Shown: positions 17,224-26,797 of the stretch, one piece after another
Layout: each line of letters starts with the position of its first letter
How positions within the stretch are numbered: the stretch's first letter is position 1
Source: Betaproteobacteria bacterium
GTDB taxonomy: Bacteria; Pseudomonadota; Gammaproteobacteria; Burkholderiales; JAEUOS01
Reading direction: 5' to 3'
DNA: 64,000 bases
NCBI GenBank assembly: GCA_028292405.1
Contig: JAQGMJ010000040.1
Location: 124,001 to 188,000, forward strand
Notes under the pieces: generated by a model
What the model saw: only the letters and a program-made list of their open reading frames with translations
Database searches by the model: none
What the model was told of the DNA's origin: nothing
Translations under genes and position numbers: made by a program

Positions 17224-18075
17224 ATGGACACCCAACTCACCTCCCGCCAGGAACGCTTCGTCTTCGAATACCTGAAGGACCAGAACGCGAGCGCCGCCGC
17301 GGCGCGCGCCGGCTACACCGCCAAGAACATGGCCGCGCAGGGCAATGAATTAATGAGCAACCCGGCCGTGCGCGAGCGGGCACGGCTGGAGATGCAAAGC
17401 TTGCTTGCGGAGATACGCTGCTCGGCGCTGGAGTTGATGAAGCAGCGCATGCGCGCGGCGTTTTTTGATCCGGGGAAGTTGCTCAAGGGCTGGGAGCCGA
17501 TCCGGCCGGAAGACCTTGATGAGGAGACGCGGCGGGCGGTGGAGGTGAGCACCGTCATGCGCAAGAGCGGGCCTGAGATAAGGGTGAAGCAGCCGGACAG
17601 GCACAAGGCGCTGCGGGCGCTGGAGAAGATGCATGAGCGGCTGGATGTGCTCAACGAGAAGTATTACGCTCAGCTTGAGAGGGCGGGGGAAATTCCTAGC
17701 CTGGAAGAGATCGAGCGGCGCGCCGATGAGGCGGAGCGGGCCGAGACGGAAGCGGCGGCCGGCGAGATTTCGGAAGAACCTATGGTTTTGTCAGGTTTGG
17801 AGGCGGCCGGGGAAATCCGGGCCTCGCAAATTTACGAAGAACCTAGGGTTTTGCCAGGTTTGGCGCCGAGCGCGGGCGAAACGCAGGCCGCAGCATTTTC
17901 GGAAAAACATCAGGATTTGTCAGGTTGCCCCTCAGCGCCCTTTTTGATGGGGCCACCGCTTCCGGAGAATTATGCTTTTCCCGACGCGGTGTCCTTTGAG
18001 GACGTTTTGTTAAGCCCGGCGGCGCGGGCGGCGCGAGCGCGAGGGGCGGCATTTGCGGAGACGCCGCGACTTTAG
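17224..18075 (+). CDS. Phage terminase small subunit-like protein with repeat-derived C-terminus
   Basis: LTSRQERFVFEYLKDQNASAAAARAGYTAKNMAAQGNELMSNPAVRERARLEMQ...KALRALEKMHERLDVL. Confidence 0.75.
   Translation: MDTQLTSRQERFVFEYLKDQNASAAAARAGYTAKNMAAQGNELMSNPAVRERARLEMQSLLAEIRCSALELMKQRMRAAFFDPGKLLKGWEPIRPEDLDEETRRAVEVSTVMRKSGPEIRVKQPDRHKALRALEKMHERLDVLNEKYYAQLERAGEIPSLEEIERRADEAERAETEAAAGEISEEPMVLSGLEAAGEIRASQIYEEPRVLPGLAPSAGETQAAAFSEKHQDLSGCPSAPFLMGPPLPENYAFPDAVSFEDVLLSPAARAARARGAAFAETPRL
17761..17800 (-). repeat. Dispersed ~40-bp repeat, copy 1
   Basis: rc: CCAAACCTGACAAAACCATAGGTTCTTCCGAAATCTCGCC. Confidence 0.75.
17823..17863 (-). repeat. Dispersed ~40-bp repeat, copy 2
   Basis: rc: CCAAACCTGGCAAAACCCTAGGTTCTTCGTAAATTTGCGAG. 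Confidence 0.75.
17887..17929 (-). repeat. Dispersed ~40-bp repeat, copy 3
   Basis: rc: GGCAACCTGACAAATCCTGATGTTTTTCCGAAAATGCTGCGGC. Confidence 0.7.
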
Positions 18076-18144
18076 GCGGGCGCCGTCTGCAAATGCAAAC
18101 GGCGCTTCCCTTGTGGGGAGGCGCCGCTGGCATTTTTACGAATT

Positions 18145-18220
18145 TGGTAGGCCGTGCGGGATTCGAACCTGCGACCAACGGATTAAAAGTCCGCTGCTCT
18201 ACCAGCTGAGCTAACGACCC
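18145..18220 (-). tRNA. tRNA-Lys (anticodon TTT)
   Basis: rc: GGGTCGTTAGCTCAGCTGGTAGAGCAGCGGACTTTTAATCCGTTGGTCGCAGGTTCGAATCCCGCACGGCCTACCA; D-arm, CTTTTAA anticodon loop, GGTTCGAATCC T-arm. Confidence 0.97.
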
Positions 18221-18306
18221 GTAAAAGCCCGCCATTATAGCTGGGAAGGGCCTAAAGGGTCAATTTCGGGGTGGTTTTGCCGCCTTTTGGCGCCCGAAAA
18301 GAGGTC

Positions 18307-19437
18307 TCAGCCGGCGCGCCAATACTGGTATTTGAAGGCGCCGATGGCGCCGACGATGATCGCCGCCACGGTGACGAAGGAGCCCAGCGCGAGGGTGGAG
18401 ACGCCGCTGATGCCCTGGCCGATGGTGCAGCCCAGGGCGGTGACGCCGCCGAAGCCCATCAGCACGCCGCCGACCAGGTGGTTGGCGGTGTCCTCCGCAT
18501 CGCGAAAGCCTTCCCAGCGAAAGGTTCTGGTGGCGATGGAGTAGACGAAGGAGCCGGCCACCATGCCGGCGGCGGCGGCGATGCCGAAGCTGACGACGCG
18601 GCTTTTGTCGCTCCAGAACATCAGCAGTTCCAGCGTGTAGGCGATGGGGGCGACGAAGCTGAAGGACTCCATCCGCCCGGAGTTGGTGCCGGCAAAGGCT
18701 TCCTGCAGGGTATTCGGGTCTTCGGCCAGGTGGCCGATGTGGCCGGAGACGTACCAGCCGCCGACGATGGTCAGGCCGATGATGCTGCTCATGATCACGG
18801 TATCGGCATTGCGGAAGTCGCGCGATTTGAAGGCGAAGCCGATCAGGCCGCAGGCGACGATGAGGGAGAGGGCGATCTGCCAGGTCTGCTTGGCCCCGCC
18901 GGCCGCGCGGGCGGCGAGCGAGGGCAAATCCTGCGTGCCGGCGAGGGTGACGGCAACGGGGTCGAGAAAGGCGACGCGGCCGACGGCGAACAGGCCCTTG
19001 AGCGTCATGTAGGCGGCAATGCCTAGCGCCAGGGCCACCACGACCGACTTCAGGTTGCCGCCGCCGATGCGAATCAGGGTTTTGCTGCCGCAGCCGCTCG
19101 CCAGCGGCATGCCGAAGCCGAAGGCCAGGCCGCCGACGATGTAGGAAAGCCAGGTGAAGTTGGGCGTCTGGTACAGCGACTTGGAAAGGTCGATCAGCCC
19201 GGCCAGGTGCAGGGCGTTGGCGCCGAGAATAGCCACGGCCATCGCCATCAGCCACATGCGCATGCGCGTCCAGTCGCCCATGTTGAAGGCGTCCGACACC
19301 GCGCCCATGGTGCAGAAATTCGAGCGTTGCGCGGCGGCGCCGAAAATGAAGGCGAGGATGAATGCGCCCCAGGCGACGGTGGGGACAAGACTTGCGGCGG
19401 TGACTTCGTTCACGGGAAAAGGGCGGACGGCCGGCAA
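18307..19437 (-). CDS. YeeE/YedE family inner-membrane (sulfur-compound transport-type) protein
   Basis: GAAAQRSNFCTMGAVSDAF, GMPLASGCGSKTLIRIGGGNLKS, GVTALGCTIGQGISG. Confidence 0.85.
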   Translation of the reverse strand: MPAVRPFPVNEVTAASLVPTVAWGAFILAFIFGAAAQRSNFCTMGAVSDAFNMGDWTRMRMWLMAMAVAILGANALHLAGLIDLSKSLYQTPNFTWLSYIVGGLAFGFGMPLASGCGSKTLIRIGGGNLKSVVVALALGIAAYMTLKGLFAVGRVAFLDPVAVTLAGTQDLPSLAARAAGGAKQTWQIALSLIVACGLIGFAFKSRDFRNADTVIMSSIIGLTIVGGWYVSGHIGHLAEDPNTLQEAFAGTNSGRMESFSFVAPIAYTLELLMFWSDKSRVVSFGIAAAAGMVAGSFVYSIATRTFRWEGFRDAEDTANHLVGGVLMGFGGVTALGCTIGQGISGVSTLALGSFVTVAAIIVGAIGAFKYQYWRAG

Positions 19438-19566
19438 ACCGGCCGATGTTTATTAGATATGCCTAATTTTATCGCATGCCGGGGGCGGGCCGGCTTCATG
19501 CCCCGGCGGTGCGAGCCGGGTTTGCTGCATGGTGTGCAGCAAGGGGCGCGTTTTACGTACGCCGCG

Positions 19567-20274
19567 TCACGTGCGTGCCTGGTAGCGCGTAGGATCGGCC
19601 AGGCCCGCCGCCTCGAAGCCGGCGCGGCGCAGCCGGCAGGAGTCGCACAGGCCGCAGGCGCGGCCTTGCGCATCGGCCTGGTAGCAGGAGACGGTGCGTT
19701 CGTAGTCGACCCCCAGCGCATGGCCGCGCGCGGCGATTTGCGCTTTCGACAGGGTGATGATCGGCACGTGGATGGTCAGCTTCGCGCCCTCGACGGCGGC
19801 CTTGGTGGCGCGATTGGCCATCGCCTCGAAGGCGGCGACGTACTCGGGCCGGCAGTCCGGGTAGCCGGAATAGTCGACCGCGTTGGCGCCGAAAAAAATG
19901 TCGTTCGCGCCCAGGGTTTCGGCTTTGGCCAGGGCGAGGGAGAGCATGATGGTGTTGCGCGCCGGCACGTAGGTGACGGGGATCACGTGTTCCGTGCCGT
20001 GGCTTGCGCTGATGGCCGCGCCGTCGGTGGGCACGGCAATCGCCGCGTCGGTCAGGGCGGAGCCGCCGAACAGGGTGAGGTCGAGCTTGACCATGCTGTG
20101 GCTGGCCGCCCCCAGCAGTGGCGACAGTGCGGCGGCGGCGTCGAGCTCGCTGCGGTGGCGCTGGCCGTAGTCCAGCGACAGGGTATGGCACTCGTAGCCG
20201 TCCTGGCGCGCGATGGCCAGCACGGTGGCGGAGTCCAGCCCGCCGGAGAGCAGGACGACGGCGCGCCGGGTCAT
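19567..20274 (-). CDS. queC: 7-cyano-7-deazaguanine synthase
   Basis: [40 protein letters not shown]...[14 protein letters not shown]. Confidence 0.95.
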   Translation of the reverse strand: MTRRAVVLLSGGLDSATVLAIARQDGYECHTLSLDYGQRHRSELDAAAALSPLLGAASHSMVKLDLTLFGGSALTDAAIAVPTDGAAISASHGTEHVIPVTYVPARNTIMLSLALAKAETLGANDIFFGANAVDYSGYPDCRPEYVAAFEAMANRATKAAVEGAKLTIHVPIITLSKAQIAARGHALGVDYERTVSCYQADAQGRACGLCDSCRLRRAGFEAAGLADPTRYQART

Positions 20275-20306
20275 GGCACCCACGCGGCGGGCAAAGCAGG
20301 CCGCAC

Positions 20307-21074
20307 CTAGCGCAGGCGCTTGATGCGTTCCGGCGCCAGCTTGGCGGCGTCGCTGGTCGGGTAGCGCTTCACCAGGTCTTCCAGGGTGGCGCGGGCGGCG
20401 CGGTTGTCCTTCAGCTCGGCCTGGGCGGAGGAGATGTTGAGCATCGCGTCTGGCGCCTTGATGTCCTGCGGCCAAAGTTCGATCACGCGCGTTTGCGCGG
20501 CGATGGCACCCTTGAAGTCGCGCAGGGCGAACAGAGAGTTGCCGAGCCAGTATTGGGCGGCGGGGGCAAGCTGGCTGCTTGGATAGGTGCGCAGGAACTG
20601 GGCGAAGGTCTCGGCGGCGCTCTTGTAGTTGCTGGTTTTCACCAGGTTAAGGCCGCTGTCGTAGGCGCGTTGCTCGTCGGCGGTGGGCGGCGGCGCGGGC
20701 TTGCCGGGCTCGGGCGGGGGCGGCGGCTCGACCTTGCGCAGGCGGCCGTCCAAGTCGACGTAAAAGTCCTTTTGCCGCTTTTGCGCGTTTTCCAGGTCGT
20801 TGGTCAGCACCTCGATCTGCCCGCGCAGGCGCGCCATGTCGGCCTTGAGCTGCTCCAGCTGGGCATTCATGTCGACCTGGACGCGGGTCTGGTTTTCCAG
20901 GCGCGAGTTCAGGTCGTCGATGCGCCGGGCGTCGGCGGCGCGCTGGGTTTGCAGGTCCTGCACCCCCTTGCGCGCTTCGTCGTCGCCGAACAGGGCGGCG
21001 TGGGCAGGCGCCAGGAACAGGCAGGCGGCCGCGGCTGCGGCAAGGCGGGCAAACTGGAGTTTCATCATGGGCAT
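20307..21074 (-). CDS. cpoB: Cell division coordinator CpoB (YbgF, Tol-Pal associated)
   Basis: Signal peptide, coiled coil, TPR C-terminus; next to pal/tolB. Confidence 0.9.
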   Translation of the reverse strand: MPMMKLQFARLAAAAAACLFLAPAHAALFGDDEARKGVQDLQTQRAADARRIDDLNSRLENQTRVQVDMNAQLEQLKADMARLRGQIEVLTNDLENAQKRQKDFYVDLDGRLRKVEPPPPPEPGKPAPPPTADEQRAYDSGLNLVKTSNYKSAAETFAQFLRTYPSSQLAPAAQYWLGNSLFALRDFKGAIAAQTRVIELWPQDIKAPDAMLNISSAQAELKDNRAARATLEDLVKRYPTSDAAKLAPERIKRLR

Positions 21075-21249
21075 CGTCAGGCGTTGAACAGGAGCGTACG
21101 GGCCGCGCCGGCGGGCGCTCGCGCGCGACAGGCTAAAAAGCGGAGTCAACAGCGAACTCAAAAGCAAAGTAAAAACGGGGCAAAACGCGCGCCGGCCTGC
21201 CGGCCAGCAAACGCATTGTGCCCCATTTCACTGCGCCTGCGCAGCCGGC

Positions 21250-21777
21250 CTACTTGATCGGGTAGACGATGTCGGCGCGGCGGTTTTCAGCCCAGGCGGA
21301 CTCGTCGTGCCCGGTGGACTTCGGACGCTCTTCGCCATAGCTGACGGCTTCGAGCTGGGTTTCGCCTACGCCCATCACCCGCAGCATGCTTTTCACCGCT
21401 TCGGCGCGCTTCTGGCCCAGGGCCAGGTTGTACTCGCGGCTGCCGCGCTCGTCGGTATTGCCTTCGATCATCACCTTGCGGCCCTGGTTGCGCTTCATGA
21501 AGGCCGAGTGGGCCTCGACGATCGGGCGGAACTCTTCCTTGACGACGAAGCTGTCTAGGTCGAAATAGATGCTGCGCTTGGCCAGCTGGCCCTGCATCAG
21601 CTCTTCGTCCGGGGTCATCGCCTGGACCTGCTGGATGTTGCCGGTGCTGGGGCCGGTATTGCCGGAGGAGGGCGGCGCGCCGCCGCCGGCTTCGGTGATC
21701 GGCACCTGGTTCTTGGGCGTGGAAGAGCAGGCGGCCAGGATGGCGGTGCAGGCAAGGAGTAGAGCGAGGCGTTTCAT
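21250..21777 (-). CDS. pal: Peptidoglycan-associated lipoprotein
   Basis: Lipobox LAACSS; IYFDLDSFVVKEEFRPIVEAH...IEGNTDERGSREYNLALGQKRAEAV. Confidence 0.95.
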   Translation of the reverse strand: MKRLALLLACTAILAACSSTPKNQVPITEAGGGAPPSSGNTGPSTGNIQQVQAMTPDEELMQGQLAKRSIYFDLDSFVVKEEFRPIVEAHSAFMKRNQGRKVMIEGNTDERGSREYNLALGQKRAEAVKSMLRVMGVGETQLEAVSYGEERPKSTGHDESAWAENRRADIVYPIK

Positions 21778-21824
21778 GTTGTTACCTCCGGTCAGGATGA
21801 AGTTGAGTTGGTGTTGTTGTGGAA

Positions 21825-23105
21825 TTACTTGCCTTGGGGACCCCAGGCCGGCTCGCGGATGTCGGCGCCGCCGACGGACAGGCGCTGCTTGATCTGGCCG
21901 TCGGAGGAAACCATCGCCAGGACACCGCGGCCGCCGACGTTGGTGGCGTAGAGGATCATTTTGCTGTTGGGCGCGAAGCTGGGGCTCTCATCTTTGTCAG
22001 TATCCGTGAGCTTTTGTTCCTGGCCGCCCGCCGCCAGATCGAGAATCGCTACGCGGAACTGGCCGCCTTCGCGCGAAACGTAGGCCAGGGTCTTGCCGTC
22101 CGGGCTGACTTTCGGGCTGACGTTGTAGGTGCCGCTGAAGGTGACGCGCTTGGCGTCGCCGCCGGCGGCGGAAATGCGGTAGATCTGCGGGCCGCCGCCG
22201 CGGTCGGAGGTGAAGTAGATCGAGGCGCCGTCCGGGGAGTAGGTCGGCTCGGTGTCGATGCCGCTGCTGGAGGTCAGGCGGCGCGGCTCGCCGCCGCCGG
22301 AGGGGATCGCGTATAGCTGCGACTGGCCGGAGACCGTGAGGGTGACCGCCAGGGTGCGGGAATCGGGCGCCCAGGCCGGGGCGCTGTTGCTGCCCTTGGA
22401 ATTGGAAACCAGGGTGCGCCGGCTGGTATAGATCTCATGCACCCAGACCTGCGGCTTGCGGTTTTCGAACGACACGTAGGCCAGCTTGCTGCCGTCCGGC
22501 GACCATTCGGGCGAGATGATCGGCTCGCGCGAAGTCAGGGCCGATTGTTCGTTTTGGCCGTCGTAGTCGGCGACGATCAGGTCGTAGCGCGCGCCGGATT
22601 TCTTGACGTAGGCGATCTTGGTGTTGAAAAAGCCCTTGACGCCGGTGATGCGCTCGTAGATTTCATCAGCGATCTTGTGCGCGGTGACCCGCGCCAGGGC
22701 AGGGGCAAGGGTAAAGGCGAAGGCGCCCTTTTCGCCCTGTCCATCGATGTTCATCAGGTGTACGCGAGCGGTCAGCTTACCGTCGGCCGCCGGCGTTACG
22801 CTGCCCAGCGCGAGGTACGCCGCGCCGCGCCCTTTCCAGTCGGCGAAATTGACCTGGCCCGCCTCGGTCGGAACCGGCGCCGCCGCGGAGGCGTCGACGA
22901 TCTTGAATACGCCGCTGTGCTCCAGGTCGGAGCGCACCACCTGGGCCAGCCCGACCGGCAGGGCCGCTTCACCGGGAAAAGAAGTGATCGCGATCGGGAT
23001 GAGATCCCGGCCGGAGCCGGAGAAAGTGATCGTCATTTGCGCCTGCGCAGGCAGATGCATGAGCGCAAGCAGGGCGATGGAGAGTTTGATGAAGTTTCGT
23101 AGCAT
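21825..23105 (-). CDS. tolB: Tol-Pal system beta-propeller protein
   Basis: WSPDGSKLAYVSFENRKPQVWVHE, repeated TolB propeller motifs. Confidence 0.95.
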   Translation of the reverse strand: MLRNFIKLSIALLALMHLPAQAQMTITFSGSGRDLIPIAITSFPGEAALPVGLAQVVRSDLEHSGVFKIVDASAAAPVPTEAGQVNFADWKGRGAAYLALGSVTPAADGKLTARVHLMNIDGQGEKGAFAFTLAPALARVTAHKIADEIYERITGVKGFFNTKIAYVKKSGARYDLIVADYDGQNEQSALTSREPIISPEWSPDGSKLAYVSFENRKPQVWVHEIYTSRRTLVSNSKGSNSAPAWAPDSRTLAVTLTVSGQSQLYAIPSGGGEPRRLTSSSGIDTEPTYSPDGASIYFTSDRGGGPQIYRISAAGGDAKRVTFSGTYNVSPKVSPDGKTLAYVSREGGQFRVAILDLAAGGQEQKLTDTDKDESPSFAPNSKMILYATNVGGRGVLAMVSSDGQIKQRLSVGGADIREPAWGPQGK

Positions 23106-23152
23106 GATGGTCGAATAATGAGGTGATTGAATCAAGGTCGGCCTCCTGTGGT

Positions 23153-23974
23153 TCACTTGTCTTTCGGGGTTGCTTCGTAGCGCAAAAGGCGGGGAATCTC
23201 ACCCATCCCCGGGGTTGGCGGGGGTAAAGGCGAAGTTGCCTCGATCGCATGCTGTGCCGCCTCGTCATAGGCGGGATAGCCGCTGGATTTGACCAGCTTG
23301 ACCAGCCCGACTTCCCGGCCTGGCAAAACCGTGACTTCGAAAATCGCCGTCGGATTTCCCGGGACCGCGTTGGCGATGCTGATCGGCACCTTGGCCCGCA
23401 CCAGGGCACCCACCTTGCTGGTCCAGGTATTGGACGATCCGCTGGAGCCGGGCACTGCCTTCTGTTGCCCCTCCTTCGACAGCGCTTGCTTTATGTCGTT
23501 CTGCGCTGTGTCCTTGCTGAGCTCACGCTTCATTCTCTCCATCTCGCTGGCGAGCGGATCGGGCTGCTTTTCCTCCGGCTTGGGCACCGGCCTGGGAGGC
23601 TCGGCTTTTTTCGGCGGCTCCTTCTTCGGCTCTTCCTTCTTCGGCGGCGGCTTTACCGGTTCCGGCTTTTTCTTCTCGATCTTTTGCACGATGTCGGCTT
23701 TCACCGGCGGCGGGGGCTCCGGTTTGGGCTCCTCGACCACCGGCTTGGGCGGCTCAGGCTTGACTACCGGCGGGGGCACCACGCGCGGCTGTGCCATCGG
23801 CGGCAACGAGGCCCACAGCTCGGCCTGCGCCGGCGCCGCGGGTTGGCTGGTCCAGCTGATGCCGAAATACAAAAACGCGAACAGCAGGCCGTGCACCACC
23901 GCCGCCAGCACGAAGGCGCGGATGCTGCCGCGGTCGTTGTGCGGCTGGAAGGGGAGTTCGGCGGCGGCCATCAT
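23153..23974 (-). CDS. tolA: Cell envelope integrity protein TolA
   Basis: N-terminal TM, long Pro/Lys/Glu-rich region, C-terminal TonB-like domain; genomic context. Confidence 0.9.
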   Translation of the reverse strand: MMAAAELPFQPHNDRGSIRAFVLAAVVHGLLFAFLYFGISWTSQPAAPAQAELWASLPPMAQPRVVPPPVVKPEPPKPVVEEPKPEPPPPVKADIVQKIEKKKPEPVKPPPKKEEPKKEPPKKAEPPRPVPKPEEKQPDPLASEMERMKRELSKDTAQNDIKQALSKEGQQKAVPGSSGSSNTWTSKVGALVRAKVPISIANAVPGNPTAIFEVTVLPGREVGLVKLVKSSGYPAYDEAAQHAIEATSPLPPPTPGMGEIPRLLRYEATPKDK

Positions 23975-23990
23975 GCGGATGCGCTGTGTC

Positions 23991-24425
23991 CTATTTCGCC
24001 GGCACGGGTTTGACCGTCAGGCCGATTTTCTTGATGGCGCTTTTCTGCAGGTCGTCCATCATCAGCAGCACGGCTTCGTATTTGACGTTCTTGTCGGCGG
24101 AGATCACTACCGGCAAATCGGCTTTTTCCGCCTGGCGCGACTTCACGTAGTCGATCAGCTCCTTGCGATCGAGGTCTCTCTCGAAGGTTTTGTCGCGATC
24201 GATGATGCGCAGGCTGGTGTCGGGCTTGATCACGATTTCCAGCGGCTGCACCGGCGCCTGGGTCGACTTCTGCACCGAAGGCAGCTCCACCTGCGCCGGC
24301 GTCACCAGGGGCGCGGTGACCATGAAGATCACCAGCAGCACCAGCATCACGTCGATGTAGGGCACGACGTTGATCTCGTTCATCATGCGGCGGCGGCGGC
24401 CGCGGCCGGAGCGGGAAGGGTTCAT
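23991..24425 (-). CDS. tolR: Tol-Pal protein TolR (ExbD family)
   Basis: MNEINVVPYIDVMLVLLVIFMVTAPL. Confidence 0.95.
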   Translation of the reverse strand: MNPSRSGRGRRRRMMNEINVVPYIDVMLVLLVIFMVTAPLVTPAQVELPSVQKSTQAPVQPLEIVIKPDTSLRIIDRDKTFERDLDRKELIDYVKSRQAEKADLPVVISADKNVKYEAVLLMMDDLQKSAIKKIGLTVKPVPAK

Positions 24426-25255
24426 GTCAGTTTGTAGGCCTGTTTGACGTCGGCGGCGCGCATTTCGGGCAGGCTGCCGGCGTAGAGTTCGGGCGAGCGT
24501 TCGGCGGGGATGCAGATCAGGTTCTGTGCCGCCTGGAACACGCGGTATTCAAGATGCTCAAGAAGGTAAAGCGGCAGGCTGCCGCCGTCATGCCCCCACC
24601 ATTCGACCTGCATCAGCGGGCGGCAGGCGCCCAGGGTGTACGCCGCGCCGCGCAGCACGTCTTCCTCCATGCCCTCGACGTCGAGCTTGATGAAGTCGGC
24701 GCGCTCAAGCTTCAGGCTGTCCACGGTGATGAGGGGAATCGTCTCATTCCTGTCCGCCGCGGCCCACTCGGGCGTGCCGGAGCCGAACTGCGGCGCCGGA
24801 TTTTCCTTCGCCAGGCCCATGCCGCCGAAGTTCCACGGCCTGCTGTAGTCCACCGGCGGCAGCTTGAGGGCGCCCGGTGCGCGGCCGAGCGCAACGCAAT
24901 GGCCGTGGACGTTTTCGATGCTGTTCAACGCCAGGTTGCCCATCAGCATCTGGAATACGATCCGTTGCGCCTCGAAGGCATGGACCCGGCCGCGCGGCCC
25001 GGCGAGTTCGGAAAAAAACAGCGCATGCACGCCGATGTTGGCGCCGATGTCGAGGATCACCGGATCGGCCGGGCACAGGCCGATCAGCCGGCGCAGCTCT
25101 TCCAGCTCGCCCGGCATGTATTCGCCGGTTTCCATCAGGTCGTTGCCGACGCCGCAGCGCGCCTCACCCTCGCCGGACCAGTCGTTGCGGTTGACGACCA
25201 TCATCCCGTGGCGGGTCGGGATGAGGACGTTGTAGCGCGGGCGGTGCGGATTCAT
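24422..25255 (-). CDS. FkbM family methyltransferase (copy 2)
   Basis: VILDIGANIGVHALFFSELAGPRGRVHAFEAQRIVFQMLMGNLALNSIENVH...IKLDVEGMEEDVLRGA. Confidence 0.85.
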   Translation of the reverse strand: MNPHRPRYNVLIPTRHGMMVVNRNDWSGEGEARCGVGNDLMETGEYMPGELEELRRLIGLCPADPVILDIGANIGVHALFFSELAGPRGRVHAFEAQRIVFQMLMGNLALNSIENVHGHCVALGRAPGALKLPPVDYSRPWNFGGMGLAKENPAPQFGSGTPEWAAADRNETIPLITVDSLKLERADFIKLDVEGMEEDVLRGAAYTLGACRPLMQVEWWGHDGGSLPLYLLEHLEYRVFQAAQNLICIPAERSPELYAGSLPEMRAADVKQAYKLT

Positions 25256-26079
25256 GGCAATTTGAAAACAGCTTTGACCTCGGCGGCGCGCAATTCAGGC
25301 AGGCCATGGATGACGACATCGTCCGCGCGCTCGACCGGAACACAGATCAGGTTGTGCTGCGCCTGGAACACGCGGTAATCCAGATGTTCAAGCAGGTACG
25401 TTGGCAGGCTGCCGTTGTCGCGCCCCCACCATTCGAGCTGCATCAGGGGGCGCGAAACATCGAGGGTGCGTGCCGCGCCGCGCAGGACGTCTTCTTCCAT
25501 GCCTTCGACGTCGATCTTGATGAAATCGACCCGCCCAAGCGCGAGGCTGTCCAGGGTGGTCACCGGAACCATCTCATTGCGATCGGCGGCGGCACGCTCG
25601 AGCGTGCCGTGAGCGAACTGCGGATCGGGGCTTTCTGTCGCCAGGCCCATGCCGCCGAAATTCCAGCGTTGGTTGTAATCGACCGGCGGCAGCTTCAGTT
25701 CGCCCGCCTCGCGGCCGAGCGCCACGCCGTAGCCGTGGACGTTTTCTATGCTGTTGAGCGCCAGGTTGCCCATCAGCATCTGGAAGATGATGCGTTGCGC
25801 CTCGAAGGCGTGGACCCTGCCGCGGGCGCCCGCAAGCCCGGAAAAAAACAGGCTGTGTACACCGACGTTGGCGCCAATGTCGAGGATCACCGGGTCCGGC
25901 CCGCATAGGCCGATCATGCCTGCCAGGTGGTCCAGCTCGGGCTGCGCAAATTCCCCGGTTTCCATCAATTCGTAGCCGACGCCGCAGGGAAACGCTTCAA
26001 CGCCGACGTCATTTCGGTTGACGATCATCATCCCGTAGCGGGTCGGGACGACGACGTTGTAGCGCGGGCGGTTTGCCAT
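25252..26079 (-). CDS. FkbM family methyltransferase (copy 1)
   Basis: MANRPRYNVVVPTRYGMMIVNRND...VILDIGANVGVHSLFFSGLAGARGRVHAFEAQRIIFQML; start ATG at 26079 within a longer ORF. Confidence 0.85.
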   Translation of the reverse strand: MANRPRYNVVVPTRYGMMIVNRNDVGVEAFPCGVGYELMETGEFAQPELDHLAGMIGLCGPDPVILDIGANVGVHSLFFSGLAGARGRVHAFEAQRIIFQMLMGNLALNSIENVHGYGVALGREAGELKLPPVDYNQRWNFGGMGLATESPDPQFAHGTLERAAADRNEMVPVTTLDSLALGRVDFIKIDVEGMEEDVLRGAARTLDVSRPLMQLEWWGRDNGSLPTYLLEHLDYRVFQAQHNLICVPVERADDVVIHGLPELRAAEVKAVFKLP

Positions 26080-26081
26080 GG

Positions 26082-26759
26082 TCAGCGGGTCTGGCGCTGC
26101 AGGATGTTGGAGAACTCCTCGATGAAGCTCTCGAAGCGGATCGCCAGGCGGTCGATGTCGTGGGCGTAGCGGTTGTACGCCACCACCGCGGGAATCGCGG
26201 CGAACAGGCCGATGGCGGTGGCCACCAGCGCCTCGGCGATGCCCGGGGCGACGTTGGCCAGCGTCGCCTGCTGCACGTTGGCCAGGCCGCGGAAGGAATT
26301 CATGATGCCCCATACCGTGCCGAACAGGCCGACGTAAGGAGAGACGGAACCCACCGAGGCGAGAAAAGCCAGGTGCGCTTCGAGGTAATCCATCTCGCGC
26401 TGGTAGGTGGCGCGCATGGCGCGGCGCGCGCCTTCGAGCTGCACCCCGGCGTCGGCGCGCTGCGAGGCCTTGAGCTTCATGAACTCGCGCATCCCGGCCT
26501 CGAAAATCCGCTCCAGGCTGCCGGAGCCGTGGCGGTCGTGGGCGGCGGACTGGTACAGCGCGTTCAGATCTTTGCCGGACCAGAAGTCGCGCTCGAATTC
26601 TTCGGTCTGGCGCTGGGCTTTTTTCAGCACGAACCACTTGCGGAAAATGTAGGTCCAGCTCATCAGGGAGACCACCATGAGCAATGCCATGACGGCCTGC
26701 GCCAGCACCGAGGCATTGGTGATCAGCGTGAGGAAGGATAAGTCTTGAGAGACGCTCAT
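26082..26759 (-). CDS. tolQ: Tol-Pal protein TolQ (ExbB family)
   Basis: SVSPYVGLFGTVWGIMNSFRGLANVQQATLANVAPGIAEALVATAIGLFAAIPAVVAYN. Confidence 0.95.
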   Translation of the reverse strand: MSVSQDLSFLTLITNASVLAQAVMALLMVVSLMSWTYIFRKWFVLKKAQRQTEEFERDFWSGKDLNALYQSAAHDRHGSGSLERIFEAGMREFMKLKASQRADAGVQLEGARRAMRATYQREMDYLEAHLAFLASVGSVSPYVGLFGTVWGIMNSFRGLANVQQATLANVAPGIAEALVATAIGLFAAIPAVVAYNRYAHDIDRLAIRFESFIEEFSNILQRQTR

Positions 26760-26797
26760 GCGGGGCTTTTTCTCACCTGGTTTTTACGGATCGGTTT

